The notes: generated by a model not told the origin, from the sequence alone. Shown: positions 34,352 through 44,804, counted from the first letter of the stretch. The stretch is DNA of 64,000 bases from Loigolactobacillus coryniformis subsp. coryniformis KCTC 3167 = DSM 20001 (GCF_002706425.1 NZ_CP017713.1:992001-1056000), one strand, 5' to 3'. A program made the numbers and translations.

Positions 34352-35467
34352 GTGACAGTTAAGTTGGCCAATACAATTATCAAGTTTAGTGGTGTAAACA
34401 AGCGTTATGGGGAAACGATGGCGTTAAAGCAGATTGACTTTGAATTAGAGCAAGGTAAATTTTATACGTTGCTGGGCCCATCTGGATGTGGCAAGACCAC
34501 GATTTTGCGTATTCTGGCAGGCTTTACTGACGCAAGTGCCGGGACGATCGAATTTAAAGGCAAAAAAATTAATGATCTACCAGCAAATAAGCGTAAAGTT
34601 AATACTGTTTTTCAGGATTACGCTTTATTCCCACATTTAAATGTGTTTGATAATGTAGCGTTTGGCTTGGCGTTGAAAAAAACAGCTAAGAAAGTCATTC
34701 AAGAAAAAGTTTTAGAAGCTTTGCGGTTGGTACAATTATCGGGTTTTGGCGACCGGGAGATCAGTGAGTTATCCGGTGGTCAGCAGCAGCGAGTGGCGAT
34801 TGCACGGGCAATTGTCAATGAGCCTGAAGTGTTGTTATTAGATGAGCCATTATCGGCGTTAGACGCTAAATTACGGACGCAAATGCAAGTTGAATTACGC
34901 CAGTTACAGCAACGCTTAGGCATTACCTTTGTTTTTGTGACCCATGATCAAGGTGAAGCTCTAGCGATGAGTGATGAGATCTTCGTCATGAATGACGGGG
35001 AAATCTTGCAACAAGGTGATCCTGTCGATATTTATGATGAACCAATCAATCATTTTGTCGCTGACTTTATTGGTGAAAGTAACATCATCAAAGGTCGTAT
35101 GATCGCCGATTACCAAGTAGAAATTTTAGGCCATCAATTTGAATGTGCTGATGCCGGGATGCGGTCTAACGAACCGGTTGAAGTAGTTTTGCGGCCGGAA
35201 GATTTAGTTCTGACTTCGTTGGAAAAAAGTAAATTAACAGTGACCGTAGATACGCAGGTGTTCCGCGGTGATATTTATGAGATCATGAGTCACGATGCGG
35301 TCGGTAATGAATGGTTGATCCATTCAGTACGTAAATCGGAAGTTGGTCAGCAAGTGGGGATTTATTTTGAACCAGAGGATATTCATGTTATGCGCTTCGG
35401 TGAATCGGAAGAGGACTTTGATGCCCGGCTAGAAAGTTACGAGGGGGACGACGATGAAGAAGTATAA
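34352..35467 (+). CDS. potA: Spermidine/putrescine ABC transporter ATP-binding protein
   Basis: This ATPase of the polyamine importer is 371 aa. Walker A is GPSGCGKTT, signature [15 protein letters not shown], Walker [14 protein letters not shown]-loop VTHDQGEAL, and a C-terminal TOBE regulatory domain follows ([12 protein letters not shown]). The GTG at 34352 sits only 1 bp after AAGGGAG, so the true start may be TTG 34364. An unusually acidic tail ([11 protein letters not shown]) overlaps potB by 14 bp. Confidence 0.94.
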   Translation: MTVKLANTIIKFSGVNKRYGETMALKQIDFELEQGKFYTLLGPSGCGKTTILRILAGFTDASAGTIEFKGKKINDLPANKRKVNTVFQDYALFPHLNVFDNVAFGLALKKTAKKVIQEKVLEALRLVQLSGFGDREISELSGGQQQRVAIARAIVNEPEVLLLDEPLSALDAKLRTQMQVELRQLQQRLGITFVFVTHDQGEALAMSDEIFVMNDGEILQQGDPVDIYDEPINHFVADFIGESNIIKGRMIADYQVEILGHQFECADAGMRSNEPVEVVLRPEDLVLTSLEKSKLTVTVDTQVFRGDIYEIMSHDAVGNEWLIHSVRKSEVGQQVGIYFEPEDIHVMRFGESEEDFDARLESYEGDDDEEV

Positions 35468-36266
35468 TGCTTTTTACAGCGTGCCCTATGTTCTGTGGTT
35501 GTTACTGTTTGTGATCGCGCCATTGGTGCTGATCGTTTATCAATCATTTTTTAACATCAGTGGCCAGTTCACATTAGGTAATTATCAGGATTATTTTGGT
35601 TCAGGGACTTATTTACGGATGACATTTAACTCGATCTGGTATGCTTTTATTATTACCTTGGTGACGTTACTGATCAGCTATCCGACGGCGTATTGGCTAA
35701 GTCAAACGCGCCATAAGCAACTGTGGCTACTATTGATTATTTTGCCGACTTGGATCAATTTATTATTAAAAGCGTACGCGTTTATTGGTATTTTTAGTCA
35801 AGCCGGAGCAGCAAATCGTTTCTTTGAATTTATCGGCATTGGGCCGCAACAGATCTTATTCACCAAATCAAGCTTCATTTTTGTGGCGGCATACATTGAA
35901 ATTCCATTTATGATCTTGCCGATCTTTAACGCAATCGACGAATTGAACCCATCGTTGGTCAATGCCAGCCGTGATCTTGGCGCGACTAACTGGCAGACGT
36001 TTTCTAAAGTGATTTTCCCGTTGACATTAAACGGGGTCAAAGCTGGTGTGCAGGCTGTCTTCATTCCGTCACTGTCACTCTTCATGTTGACGCGCTTGAT
36101 TGGTGGTAATAAGGTCATTACTTTAGGGACGGCGATTGAAGAACATTTTCTGGTCACACAAAACTGGGGTATGGGTTCAACCATTGGGGTTGTTCTGATC
36201 GTAGCGATGGTTGTGATCATGTTTGCGACTGGTGAGCGGCGCAAGAAGGGGGGCCACCACGAATGA
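35454..36266 (+). CDS. potB: Spermidine/putrescine ABC transporter permease PotB
   Basis: This membrane subunit is 270 aa with six helices (first at about residues 10-30, [18 protein letters not shown]). The EAA loop includes [20 protein letters not shown]. It starts inside the end of potA, with GAGGGGG upstream of the ATG. The gene order potA-B-C-D with short overlaps implies one transcript. Confidence 0.95.
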   Translation: MKKYNAFYSVPYVLWLLLFVIAPLVLIVYQSFFNISGQFTLGNYQDYFGSGTYLRMTFNSIWYAFIITLVTLLISYPTAYWLSQTRHKQLWLLLIILPTWINLLLKAYAFIGIFSQAGAANRFFEFIGIGPQQILFTKSSFIFVAAYIEIPFMILPIFNAIDELNPSLVNASRDLGATNWQTFSKVIFPLTLNGVKAGVQAVFIPSLSLFMLTRLIGGNKVITLGTAIEEHFLVTQNWGMGSTIGVVLIVAMVVIMFATGERRKKGGHHE

Positions 36267-37090
36267 AACGTAAATGGTATGATTGGCGCAATGTTTATTT
36301 GTGGTTGGTTTTCTTATTGTTGTACGCGCCAATTTTTTATTTGATTTTTTACTCGTTCAATTCAGGAACGACGATGACGCGGTTTAGTGGATTTTCTTGG
36401 CAGCACTACGCCGAGTTATTCGCCGATACACGGATGATCGAAATTGTATTGGATACGCTGTTGATTGCCTTACTATCCTCATTGTTGGCGACAATCATTG
36501 GCACATTAGGTGCACTAGCTATTTATAGCGTAAAAAAAGTCTGGCTGAAAAATTCGATTTTATCGCTAAACAATATTTTGATGGTTTCACCAGATGTCAT
36601 CATTGGTGCTAGTTTTTTGATCTTCTTCACCTTTTTAGGTTTACGTCTCGGCTTTAGCTCAGTGTTGCTCAGTCATATTGCTTTTTCGATCCCAATCGTT
36701 GTCTTGATGGTTTTACCTAAGTTAAATGAAATGAATCATTCATTGATCGATGCTGCCACTGACTTAGGGGCCACTAATTTTCAGGTACTGACGCGGGTTA
36801 TTTTTCCTTTTATCACACCTGGCATTTTGACCGGCTACTTTATGGCGTTCACCTATTCGTTGGATGATTTTGCCGTCACCTTCTTTGTGACTGGTAATGG
36901 CTTTGAAACACTATCGGTTGAAATTTACGCGCGCGCACGGCAAGGAATCAGTCTTGAGGTCAATGCTTTATCAGCCCTGATGTTCTTGTTCTCGTTATTG
37001 TTGATCGGTGGCTATTACTTCATTGAACAGTACAATAGCTCGAAAAAAGAGCGCCGGCGTAATCGAATGGGGGCGAAGTTGATCAAATGA
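36263..37090 (+). CDS. potC: Spermidine/putrescine ABC transporter permease PotC
   Basis: The second membrane subunit is 275 aa with six helices and an EAA loop (DAATDLGATNFQVLTRVIFP). It overlaps potB and potD by 4 bp each. The basic C-terminal tail (KKERRRNRMGAKLIK) faces the cytoplasm. Confidence 0.95.
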   Translation: MKRKWYDWRNVYLWLVFLLLYAPIFYLIFYSFNSGTTMTRFSGFSWQHYAELFADTRMIEIVLDTLLIALLSSLLATIIGTLGALAIYSVKKVWLKNSILSLNNILMVSPDVIIGASFLIFFTFLGLRLGFSSVLLSHIAFSIPIVVLMVLPKLNEMNHSLIDAATDLGATNFQVLTRVIFPFITPGILTGYFMAFTYSLDDFAVTFFVTGNGFETLSVEIYARARQGISLEVNALSALMFLFSLLLIGGYYFIEQYNSSKKERRRNRMGAKLIK

Positions 37091-38160
37091 AACGTTTAGT
37101 CAGTTTTGCTTTAGCCATTATTGCTTTTTGTGCTTTATTAGCAGTAGGGAGTAGTCAGTTACAAAAATCGCAAGGCGCGACCAGTAGTGGTACGTTAACG
37201 CTCTACAATTGGGGCGATTATATTGATCCAGCATTGCTGAAAAAGTTTCAAAAGCAAACGGGTTACAAAGTCCAAGTGGAAACTTTTGACAGTAATGAAG
37301 CGATGTTCACGAAAATTCAGCAAGGCGGTACCAATTATGATCTGGCAGTGCCTTCTGAATATATGATCGAAAAAATGCGTAAAGCCAATCTATTGGTGCC
37401 AATCGATCACAAGCGGCTCAAAGGCTTTGATAACATCGATCCTTATTTCCGTAATCTTTCGTTTGATCCGCAGAATCGCTATTCGGTACCGTATTTCTGG
37501 GGCACACTGGGAATCATTTATAACGATCAAATGATCAATGGGTCGCAGATTCAACATTGGAATGATCTATGGTCACCTAAATTGCGTAATAACATTATGT
37601 TAGTTGATAGTGCCCGTGATATTATGGGGATGGCGCTGATCTCACAAGGCCATTCAGTCAATACGACTAATATTGCTGAGCTGGAACAGGCTAAGCTGAA
37701 GTTGGAAGGGCTGATGCCTAATGTTAAAGCAGTTGTGGCTGATGAGATCAAAATGTACATGGCACAAAATGAAGCGGCAGTGGCTGTGACTTGGTCAGGT
37801 GAAGCTGCTGAAATGATGGCCAATAATTCACATTTGCATTACGTTGTGCCAACAGAAGGCAGCAACCTGTGGTTTGATAATTTAGTGATCCCGAAAACGG
37901 CCAAACACTATAAGGCAATTTATGCGTTCTTGAATTTTATGCTTGAGCCGGAAAATGCTGCCCAAAATGCAGAATACGTGGGTTATGCCACACCAAACGG
38001 GCCGGCCAAAGCGTTGTTGCCTAAAGCAATTGCTGATGATAAGCAATTTTATCCTAGCAATCAAGTGATCAGCAAATTACAGGTTTACGCTGACCTAGGT
38101 AATCGGATGGTCGGTATTTATAATGATAAGTTCTTAGAATTTAAAATGTATCATAAATAA
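37087..38160 (+). CDS. potD: Spermidine/putrescine-binding protein PotD
   Basis: This polyamine receptor (SBP family 1/8) is 357 aa. After an N-terminal hydrophobic segment (residues 5-24) the mature part begins TLTLYNWGDYIDPALLKKF. Further family motifs are YDLAVPSEYMIEKM, PYFWGTLGIIYND and the C-terminal YADLGNRMVGIYND. The only cysteine of the leader (AFCALL) does not sit in a proper lipobox, so the protein is probably held by an uncleaved signal anchor. It is the last gene of the pot operon. Confidence 0.93.
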   Translation: MKRLVSFALAIIAFCALLAVGSSQLQKSQGATSSGTLTLYNWGDYIDPALLKKFQKQTGYKVQVETFDSNEAMFTKIQQGGTNYDLAVPSEYMIEKMRKANLLVPIDHKRLKGFDNIDPYFRNLSFDPQNRYSVPYFWGTLGIIYNDQMINGSQIQHWNDLWSPKLRNNIMLVDSARDIMGMALISQGHSVNTTNIAELEQAKLKLEGLMPNVKAVVADEIKMYMAQNEAAVAVTWSGEAAEMMANNSHLHYVVPTEGSNLWFDNLVIPKTAKHYKAIYAFLNFMLEPENAAQNAEYVGYATPNGPAKALLPKAIADDKQFYPSNQVISKLQVYADLGNRMVGIYNDKFLEFKMYHK

Positions 38161-38164
38161 GTGC

Positions 38165-38221
38165 AGAAAGTTTAATTTAATTACCACTGTATAAGGTGAT
38201 TGAATTAACTTTCTTTTTTTA
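38165..38221 (+). terminator. Terminator after potD
   Basis: AGAAAGTTTAATTTAAT pairs with ATTGAATTAACTTTCT, followed by seven T. Confidence 0.85.
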
Positions 38222-38261
38222 CAATCTACCATTTACATTGCTATGATGCCTAAATTAGGTA

Positions 38262-38567
38262 ATGGTGGAACTAGTGGCTATGCTGATTTTCAACCTTCAG
38301 AATTTAAAAAAGCACGCTTTTATGCGTAGTTTCTTTTATAACTTTGGCTCGCGTCTGTCTATTCATCGTGCTATCGATCAGGTGTTATGGATTCTAATAT
38401 TATTAGGTGTTATGTTAAGTTTCTTAGAGCGTACTTTTCTATTTCGTGTTTTACGGATGACCTTTTTTGGGTTATTAATATTCTTACTCTTCTTTGAAGG
38501 AGGGCGTTCACGCTACATGATTCAATTTTTACCAGTGATCTACATTTTAGCAGTTTTTGTACACTAA
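38262..38567 (+). pseudogene. Probable remnant of a polytopic membrane glycosyltransferase-like protein
   Basis: The open frame encodes up to 101 aa with two helices and the ending FEGGRSRYMIQFLPVI. That ending resembles the C-terminus of large multi-spanning mannosyltransferase-like membrane proteins of lactobacilli. The rest of such a protein is absent, there is no clear ribosome site, and the first residues look random. It is best read as the surviving 3' end of a deleted gene, although a small membrane protein is possible. Confidence 0.5.
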
Positions 38568-38636
38568 TCAATTTATTCAATTCTCTGGATCAAAAACATT
38601 GTGGCAAAGAATAAACAAAAAAGTTAAGCTTGAGAA

Positions 38637-38682
38637 AAAAGAAGCAGACAATCAAGGTTAATCCTTGGTGGTCTGCTTCTTT
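38637..38682. terminator. Terminator of the DUF1361 gene (bidirectional form)
   Basis: AAGAAGCAGAC...CAAGG pairs with CCTTG...GTCTGCTTCTT, with A-rich and T-rich flanks. It overlaps the 3' end of the minus-strand gene. Confidence 0.85.
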
Positions 38683-39350
38683 GCTGGTTCTAACATGTTT
38701 GGTGTACTTAATTTAAATAACTGTAAACAAACATAAATGATCAACTGAATCAAGGTCATCAAGAAGACGAAGACCAACATGCGTGGCTGCCACATGTCCA
38801 ATAAAGGCTTAATGAACTTCGTTGGCTCCAGAATTAAGTAAATTGAATGCATGCGCAGGAAGCGACCGATAAAAATACCGATCGAGGTTAAGAGCGTCAC
38901 GCCGATGGTTAGGCTGGTTTTAACCAAGGTGGTGTCGGGTAATTGTAAGCGACTGACGACTGCTTGAATCGTATGCGCCATACTCCAAAAGCCCAGCAAG
39001 GTACAGCTAAGCGCCGCGACAATCAAATTTGCGTAGGCCAGCCACATACGTAGACTAAAGCGGATCAAGCCGGTAGCCGGGTCATAAGGGCGCAACATGG
39101 ATAAATGAAATAAATCGGTCAGCATATATGGTGCGTTGGGATAGAAAAGTAACCAGAGCACGACTAATAGCCAGAATAAAATTGCTGATTGCGGCTTAAG
39201 CTGATCAAAATGAAACGCCAATTCAATCGGAATATAACCGAGAAACACATTTAATAAAATAAAGCGAAACGGTGCGACCGCAAAAAAGTAGAGATAAATA
39301 AAAAATAGTAAAAAAGAAGCGCGCACAAACCATTGATACCGTTGTGCCAT
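38658..39350 (-). CDS. DUF1361 family membrane protein
   Basis: The 230-aa protein has six or seven hydrophobic helices. It carries the family hallmark FYPNAPYMLTDLFHL and the C-terminal GRFLRMHS. The DUF1361 family has no known function. It stands alone on the minus strand between the membrane-protein remnant and cdaA. Confidence 0.85.
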   Translation of the reverse strand: MAQRYQWFVRASFLLFFIYLYFFAVAPFRFILLNVFLGYIPIELAFHFDQLKPQSAILFWLLVVLWLLFYPNAPYMLTDLFHLSMLRPYDPATGLIRFSLRMWLAYANLIVAALSCTLLGFWSMAHTIQAVVSRLQLPDTTLVKTSLTIGVTLLTSIGIFIGRFLRMHSIYLILEPTKFIKPLLDMWQPRMLVFVFLMTLIQLIIYVCLQLFKLSTPNMLEPAKKQTTKD

Positions 39351-39513
39351 ACGATCATCACCTCCATGAATGGACCTATTCTTATTCTACCAAATTTTCA
39401 GCGACGTAGCGTTGTTTGTGCAGTTTTCTTGATTTAATGCCAAATTGGCGTGTTTTTCTTTATGCTAACTTAGTGTGCATTCAAATAATTGCTCAGCATT
39501 GGGCAGCCGTTCG

Positions 39514-39522
39514 TGCTATAAT
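39514..39522 (+). promoter_or_regulatory. Extended -10 promoter of cdaA-cdaR-glmM
   Basis: TGCTATAAT (TATAAT at 39517-39522), 35 bp before the cdaA start. No good -35 is visible, which is common with an extended -10. Confidence 0.65.
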
Positions 39523-39556
39523 AATACGCGAGTTTATAAAAATGGAGGTAGCCTGC

Positions 39557-40396
39557 ATGTCTTTTAATTGGAGTGACTTGCTGACCTGGGGTAATTTCGT
39601 CAACGTACTCGATATTTTGGTCGTTTGGTATTTTGTTTACAAATTGATCATGCTGGTTCGTGGCACCAAGGCCGTCCAATTACTCAAAGGGATCGTCGTC
39701 ATCGTCGTGATCAAATTGATCAGCTGGGGGATTGGCCTCCGCACGGTGTCGTACATTATGGATCAAGTCATCAACTGGGGCGTGATCGCAATTGTGATCA
39801 TCTTCCAACCAGAAATTCGTCGTGGCTTGGAACATCTGGGTCGGGGATCGATTTTTACCCGTAATCGCAATCAGAATGAAAAAGAAAATCAGATGATTGC
39901 TGCCTTGGATAAGGCCATTCAATATATGTCTAAACGTCGCATTGGGGCGTTGATCACCATTCAAATGAATACTGGTCTGGAAGACTATATTGAGACGGGG
40001 ATCGATTTGAATGCAGATGTAACTGGCGAATTATTGATCAATATTTTCATTCCGAATACGCCGCTGCATGATGGGGCGGTGATCATTCAGGATGGTAAGA
40101 TCGCCGTGGCTGCCGCGTATCTACCACTTTCGGAAAGTAACTTGATCCCGAAGGAATATGGCACGCGGCACCGAGCAGCGGTGGGCATCAGTGAGGTTAC
40201 TGACGCTTTAACGATCGTTGTGTCCGAAGAAACTGGTGGTGTGATGATCACCCGTAACAGTGAAATGCTTCAAGAATTGACGCAAGAAGATTATTTGAAA
40301 TATTTACGGCGAGCCTTGGTTCAGCCAGAGACACCACAGCGAAATGGCATTCAAGAATTTATTGACGGCATTATCAAAGGGGGGACTCGCAAATGA
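39557..40396 (+). CDS. cdaA: Diadenylate cyclase CdaA
   Basis: CdaA makes the second messenger c-di-AMP from two ATP at the membrane; c-di-AMP controls potassium and osmolyte transport and wall homeostasis. The protein is 279 aa from ATG 39557 (GGAGG 8 bp upstream). Three N-terminal helices span residues 10-80. The DAC domain has the catalytic LHDGAVIIQ (DGA) and GTRHRAAVG (RHR) motifs. It is translationally coupled to cdaR and upstream of glmM, the conserved Firmicute arrangement. Confidence 0.97.
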   Translation: MSFNWSDLLTWGNFVNVLDILVVWYFVYKLIMLVRGTKAVQLLKGIVVIVVIKLISWGIGLRTVSYIMDQVINWGVIAIVIIFQPEIRRGLEHLGRGSIFTRNRNQNEKENQMIAALDKAIQYMSKRRIGALITIQMNTGLEDYIETGIDLNADVTGELLINIFIPNTPLHDGAVIIQDGKIAVAAAYLPLSESNLIPKEYGTRHRAAVGISEVTDALTIVVSEETGGVMITRNSEMLQELTQEDYLKYLRRALVQPETPQRNGIQEFIDGIIKGGTRK

Positions 40397-41514
40397 ACGG
40401 GTTCAACAAGTTCTTTAACAGTCCCTTAGTCTACCGCATTTTAGCGCTAGGTTTTGCAATCATGTTATTTGGTTATGTCAATATTGATCGGATTAATTCA
40501 ACCCGGCAGGCAACGACTAGCAGTACAACTATGTTATCTAATAAAAGTCGGACCTTAAAAGTACCGTTACAGATCAATGCTGATACCGATAAGTACTTTA
40601 TCACTGGGTATCCTGAAAAAGTTAAAATCAATATTGAAGGTCCCAGCGCTTTAGTTACAGCTACTGCAAATACACAAAATTTTAAGATCATGGCTAATTT
40701 AGAAAAATTAGGTGTGGGTAAGCACACTGTACGATTGCGCCAAGAAGGGTTAAACAAAGAACTTGGTTATCGGATCGTGCCTAGTAAAATCACAGTCAAT
40801 ATCCAGACACGCGCAACAAAACGCTTCCCGATTCAGGTTAAGTTTAATAAAGCTAACTTAGCGCAAGGCTATACTAGTGGTGATCCAGAATTGAGTCAGT
40901 CGACAGCTGTCGTAACCGGATCAAAAGCAGAAATTGCGGCAATCGATTCGGTTGTGGCTAATGTGAATACTGAGAATAATTTAACCAGTGATATCACACA
41001 ACAAGCTGCTTTGCAGGCTTTAGATCAGCAAGGTAACACCGTTAATGCTCTATTAGATCCACAATCCGTTAAGGTCACAATTCCAGTTATGCGGCCAACT
41101 AAGAAAGTGCCGCTCAGCTTGAAGCAAACCGGCGAAGGTGAAGAGGATAAGACTTACCATCTCTCCAGTGATGTGCATAACGTTACTTTAACTGGCTCGC
41201 AAGCTAGTTTAGATAAAATTTCGACGTTAGAGCTTAGTGTTTCAATCGCTGATGTTGATAAAACAACGACTAAAACAATCACAGTTCCAACTAGCGACGG
41301 TGTTCAGGCTGATCCAAGCACAGTATCCGTCAAAATCACAGTTAGTGATAGCGAAGCTGAATCAACAACTGAATCAAGTAGTGAGAGCAGTACAGAGGCA
41401 ACTAGTGCAAGCAGCGAGAGTAGCAGTAATAACAGTAATAGTGAGAGCGCCAGTGATCGCTCAAGTAGCGCTAGTACCAGCGAAAGCTCTACTAGTTCAT
41501 CGAGTAGTAACTGA
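40393..41514 (+). CDS. cdaR: CdaA regulator CdaR (YbbR-domain protein)
   Basis: CdaR binds CdaA and modulates c-di-AMP synthesis. The 373-aa protein has one N-terminal membrane helix (residues 13-31), then about three YbbR repeats outside the membrane. It ends in a low-complexity tail of about 55 residues dominated by Ser, Glu and Thr, which is likely to be flexible and wall-associated. It overlaps cdaA by 4 bp and is 29 bp before glmM. Confidence 0.95.
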   Translation: MNGFNKFFNSPLVYRILALGFAIMLFGYVNIDRINSTRQATTSSTTMLSNKSRTLKVPLQINADTDKYFITGYPEKVKINIEGPSALVTATANTQNFKIMANLEKLGVGKHTVRLRQEGLNKELGYRIVPSKITVNIQTRATKRFPIQVKFNKANLAQGYTSGDPELSQSTAVVTGSKAEIAAIDSVVANVNTENNLTSDITQQAALQALDQQGNTVNALLDPQSVKVTIPVMRPTKKVPLSLKQTGEGEEDKTYHLSSDVHNVTLTGSQASLDKISTLELSVSIADVDKTTTKTITVPTSDGVQADPSTVSVKITVSDSEAESTTESSSESSTEATSASSESSSNNSNSESASDRSSSASTSESSTSSSSSN

Positions 41515-41543
41515 TATTTGAATATGAAATGAGGAATTTTAAC

Positions 41544-42905
41544 ATGGGTAAATACTTCGGAACAGATGGCGTACGTGGCGTTGCTAATCAGGAATTAACA
41601 CCTGAACTTGCTTTTCGCGTGGGGCGGACTGGTGGCTACGTATTGGCCCAAACCCAAGAAGATCAAGATAAAAAACCATTAGTATTAGTTTCCCGCGATA
41701 CGCGTATTTCTGGTCAATTGTTGCAACAATCGCTGATCTCCGGCTTACTTTCAGTTGGGATCGAAGTGTTGGATCTCGGCATTATTTCAACACCAGCCGT
41801 TGCTTATTTAACACGTATCCAGGGGGCGGCCGCTGGGGTACAGATCACAGCGTCGCACAATCCTGCTGAGTATAATGGCATCAAGTTCTTTGGCCCTGAT
41901 GGCTTCAAATTGCTGGATGAACAAGAAGATCAAATCGAAGCTTTGTTGGATGCACCAGAAGATAAGTTACCACGCCCAGCAACTGATGGCTTGGGAACTT
42001 TAGCCGACTATCCGGAAGGCTTATTAAAATATACGCAGTTCTTAGAACAAACTTTGCAAGAAGATTTATCAGGACTTCACGTTGTTCTAGATGCCGCTAA
42101 TGGCGCAACTTCTGGAATTGTGACGCGTTTATTTGCTGATTTAGAAACAGATTTTACAACTTTAGCAACTAAACCAAATGGTGTTAACATTAATGACGGT
42201 GTCGGTTCAACACACCCAGAAAAGTTAGCCGCAGCGGTAGTTGAACAACAGGCTCAGGTTGGTCTAGCTTTCGATGGCGATGGCGATCGTTGTATCGCAG
42301 TTGATGAGTTAGGGAATATCGTCGATGGTGACAAGATCATGTTTATCTTAGGCCAATACTTTGCCGGTCGTGGTCGCTTGAAACAAGATACAGTTGTAAC
42401 TACCGTGATGAGTAATTTAGGATTGTACAAGGCCTTAGCTGCAGCAAATCTGACTTCAAAGCAAACTAAAGTTGGTGATCGTTATGTTGTCGAAGAAATG
42501 CGCGATCATGGCTATAATCTGGGTGGCGAACAATCTGGTCACGTCGTATTATTTGATTACAATACAACTGGTGACGGGTTATTAACTGGGATTCAGTTAT
42601 TGAATGTGATGAAACAAACTGGTAAAAAATTATCCGAATTGGCGGCACCAGTGACGACTTACCCACAACGTTTGGTCAACATCAAAGTAGTCGATAAAAA
42701 ACAAGCCTTAGCCGATCCAGAAATCAAATCAGTGATCGATACGGTGGAAAAAGAAATGAACGGTGACGGCCGTGTACTTGTGCGTCCAAGCGGAACAGAA
42801 CCTTTGTTGCGTGTTATGGCCGAAGCGGCAACCCAAGAAAAAGTCGATCAATATGTTGAACGCATTGCAACCGTCGTTCGTGAGCGAGTTGGAATTAACG
42901 AGTAG
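41544..42905 (+). CDS. glmM: Phosphoglucosamine mutase
   Basis: GlmM converts glucosamine-6-phosphate, the GlmS product, to glucosamine-1-phosphate for UDP-GlcNAc synthesis; it also binds and inhibits CdaA in several Firmicutes. The 453-aa protein starts [15 protein letters not shown]. The active-site phosphoserine loop is [16 protein letters not shown], the metal loop is DGDGDRC, the sugar loop GGEQSGH and the phosphate loop [13 protein letters not shown] 41544 has GAGGA 8 bp upstream. An IS30 element now separates the gene from its likely terminator. Confidence 0.97.
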   Translation: MGKYFGTDGVRGVANQELTPELAFRVGRTGGYVLAQTQEDQDKKPLVLVSRDTRISGQLLQQSLISGLLSVGIEVLDLGIISTPAVAYLTRIQGAAAGVQITASHNPAEYNGIKFFGPDGFKLLDEQEDQIEALLDAPEDKLPRPATDGLGTLADYPEGLLKYTQFLEQTLQEDLSGLHVVLDAANGATSGIVTRLFADLETDFTTLATKPNGVNINDGVGSTHPEKLAAAVVEQQAQVGLAFDGDGDRCIAVDELGNIVDGDKIMFILGQYFAGRGRLKQDTVVTTVMSNLGLYKALAAANLTSKQTKVGDRYVVEEMRDHGYNLGGEQSGHVVLFDYNTTGDGLLTGIQLLNVMKQTGKKLSELAAPVTTYPQRLVNIKVVDKKQALADPEIKSVIDTVEKEMNGDGRVLVRPSGTEPLLRVMAEAATQEKVDQYVERIATVVRERVGINE

Positions 42906-42940
42906 CTAGAAAAAGTAATTTTAGATTGTTTAAAAAGGTC

Positions 42941-44130
42941 CCGAATTGTCAAATCAAGTGCAACACTTGCTAAACTTCACTTATAAGTGGTCTAGGTGGT
43001 GGTCATGCGAGTAGCTGCTCAGCCATGAATTCATTGGCTGATTTATAACCAAATAGTTTACGTGGCCGTTGGTTAAGTGCCGCGGTCGCTTGCTTAATAT
43101 GATCATCACTGAAATGGGTAATTGATTGACCTTTAGGGATAAATTCTCTTAGTAGCCCATTAAGCTGTTCGTTACTGCCCCGTTCTGACGGCGTATAAGG
43201 ATGAGCAAAATATAGGTTGGTCCCAGTGACCTCACTCAGCGCAGAAAATTCTGCACCATTATCAAAAGTGAGTGACTTAACCACCTCAGCATCAAGTTTA
43301 TTCACAAACTGTTGAACTGCAGCCTTACAGGTTTCAGCCTGATAGTTGGGGATTCTGATCACGACTTCGTAGCGCGTCATTCGTTCAGTTAGGGTGAGCA
43401 GTGCCGGTTGATCGCTGGTTCGCTTGCCTTTGACTAAATCACCTTCCCAATGACCAAATTCAGAACGATCATTAGCCGCTACTGGTCGCTGTTCAATTGA
43501 AGTCCCCAAGATCTTTTTATTTTGGCGTACACGACCCGTACGGTGCTTTTGGTGACGTTTGACCTGTTGTGGTAAATCGATATTGGCGACAGCTAGTAAC
43601 CCACGATCAATGTAACGATAAACAGTGGGTGTTGCGGGGCAATATTCAGCTGGATGGTGACGTTTATAAGCACCGACAAAGCTATCTACACTGTGCACCC
43701 GGAACTTAGCTTTAAGCGCAGTGGTCAATTGGTTAAAGAATTCCGGATTATGTTCGAGTAGACTTTTGCGATGGCAATTTAAACGGCGTTGTTCGTATTG
43801 AATTTGACCGCTATCGGCAAAATAACGCTGGGTATAAACGCCATAACTGGACATTTGCGTCACGGTGCCGCGCTTGATTTCACGGCTGATCGTGCTGGGA
43901 TCGCGGGCTAATCTTTTAGCAATCGCCCTGATCGAATAATGATCTTCATAAAGACTCTGGATTTGGCCACGCTCCTCACTTGATAGTTGCTTATAAGATT
44001 TTTTGATGGTATCTTTAGATTGGGTCATGAAGTCCGTCCTAACTTATTGGTTTTGTCACTTATAAGTTTAAGGCTTCATGGCCTTTTTGGTCTAGTTATT
44101 TTGGTGTTGCACTTACATTGTAAATCCGGC
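42941..44130 (-). mobile_element. IS30-family insertion sequence between glmM and its terminator
   Basis: The roughly 1190-bp element has imperfect inverted ends. The outer 27 bases (42941-42967 and the complement of 44104-44130) agree at 20 positions and share AAGTGCAACAC. It is flanked by the 14-bp direct repeat TTGTTTAAAAAGGT (42927-42940 and 44131-44144), much longer than the 2-4 bp usual for IS30. The exact element limits are therefore inferred. It holds one intact transposase gene. Confidence 0.8.
43003..44028 (-). CDS. IS30-family transposase
   Basis: The 341-aa protein has an N-terminal helix-turn-helix (LSSEERGQIQSLYEDHYSIR, then IAKRLARDPSTISREIKRG) and a C-terminal integrase-like core. 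The core carries DDE residues in HWEGDLVKG, SLTFDNGAEF and RGSNEQLNGLLREFIPKG. The length and motif spacing are normal for IS30 and the frame is intact, so the element may be active. Confidence 0.93.
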   Translation of the reverse strand: MTQSKDTIKKSYKQLSSEERGQIQSLYEDHYSIRAIAKRLARDPSTISREIKRGTVTQMSSYGVYTQRYFADSGQIQYEQRRLNCHRKSLLEHNPEFFNQLTTALKAKFRVHSVDSFVGAYKRHHPAEYCPATPTVYRYIDRGLLAVANIDLPQQVKRHQKHRTGRVRQNKKILGTSIEQRPVAANDRSEFGHWEGDLVKGKRTSDQPALLTLTERMTRYEVVIRIPNYQAETCKAAVQQFVNKLDAEVVKSLTFDNGAEFSALSEVTGTNLYFAHPYTPSERGSNEQLNGLLREFIPKGQSITHFSDDHIKQATAALNQRPRKLFGYKSANEFMAEQLLA

Positions 44131-44151
44131 TTGTTTAAAAAGGTGCAGAAG

Positions 44152-44187
44152 AAGTGGTGCAAGTGTTGACTTGTCACCGCTTTTTTT
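44152..44187 (+). terminator. Probable original glmM terminator, displaced by IS30
   Basis: AAGTGGTG with inner CAAGT pairs with ACTTG and CACCGCTT, followed by seven T. It lies just beyond the right copy of the 14-bp direct repeat, where the glmM 3' untranslated region resumes. Confidence 0.8.
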
Positions 44188-44314
44188 GATTAGTGAAAAA
44201 GGCAGGGTGCAATCAGTCAGTTTGAGTTCTATTTGCTTGCTTTTATAGGCTTTCCAGCTATACTAACTTTAGTATAGCTAATGAACAAATGATTTATAGA
44301 TTGGAGACATTATA

Positions 44315-44716
44315 ATGGCAACTTTGACTGACGAAATGAAGGCTTATATCAGCAATAATTTGGGTTATATTGCAACCGTTGATGCTAATGGTGAGCCAGA
44401 TTTGGGGCCTAAGATGAGTATTCGTGTTCTCGATGATCAGCATTTGATTTACAATGAAATGACCGGGAAAACGATTATGGCTGACATCGAAGCAACTGGC
44501 AAGGCATTAGTTGCTTTTGCCAACCTTGATAATATGCGTGGGTACCGCTTTGGTGGTAAAGCTACCGTTTATCGTGCTGGTAAGTATTTTGAAAATGCTC
44601 AGCAATGGGCTACAAGTGGTAATCACCCTGCACCAAAAGCGGCTGTTGTTATCGAGATTGAGACAATTTGGACCCTTGATGCTGGGCCTAAGGCTGGCGA
44701 ATTGTATCAAGCTTGA
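44315..44716 (+). CDS. Pyridoxamine 5'-phosphate oxidase-like (split-barrel flavin-binding) protein
   Basis: The 133-aa protein belongs to the PNPOx-like split-barrel group that usually binds FMN or F420. It begins MATLTDEMKAYISNNLGYIA, then TVDANGEPDLGPKMSIRV, and later VAFANLDNMRGYRFGGKA. The substrate is unknown. It is a small, single-gene unit with its own terminator. An extended Shine-Dalgarno (TTGGAGA) precedes the ATG. Confidence 0.85.
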   Translation: MATLTDEMKAYISNNLGYIATVDANGEPDLGPKMSIRVLDDQHLIYNEMTGKTIMADIEATGKALVAFANLDNMRGYRFGGKATVYRAGKYFENAQQWATSGNHPAPKAAVVIEIETIWTLDAGPKAGELYQA

Positions 44717-44749
44717 TCGATATAGCCCGATTATAAATGATATAAAATA

Positions 44750-44804
44750 AGACGTAGCGCTGGAAAAGTGAGAGCTTTATTTTTCTAGTGCTACGTTTTT
44801 TCTT
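44750..44804 (+). terminator. Terminator after the PNPOx-like gene
   Basis: ACGTAGCGCTGGAAAA pairs with TTTTCTAGTGCTACGT, followed by six T. In the next 185 bases to the glmS promoter I see only a weak GTAACC/GGTTAC inverted repeat. Confidence 0.88.
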
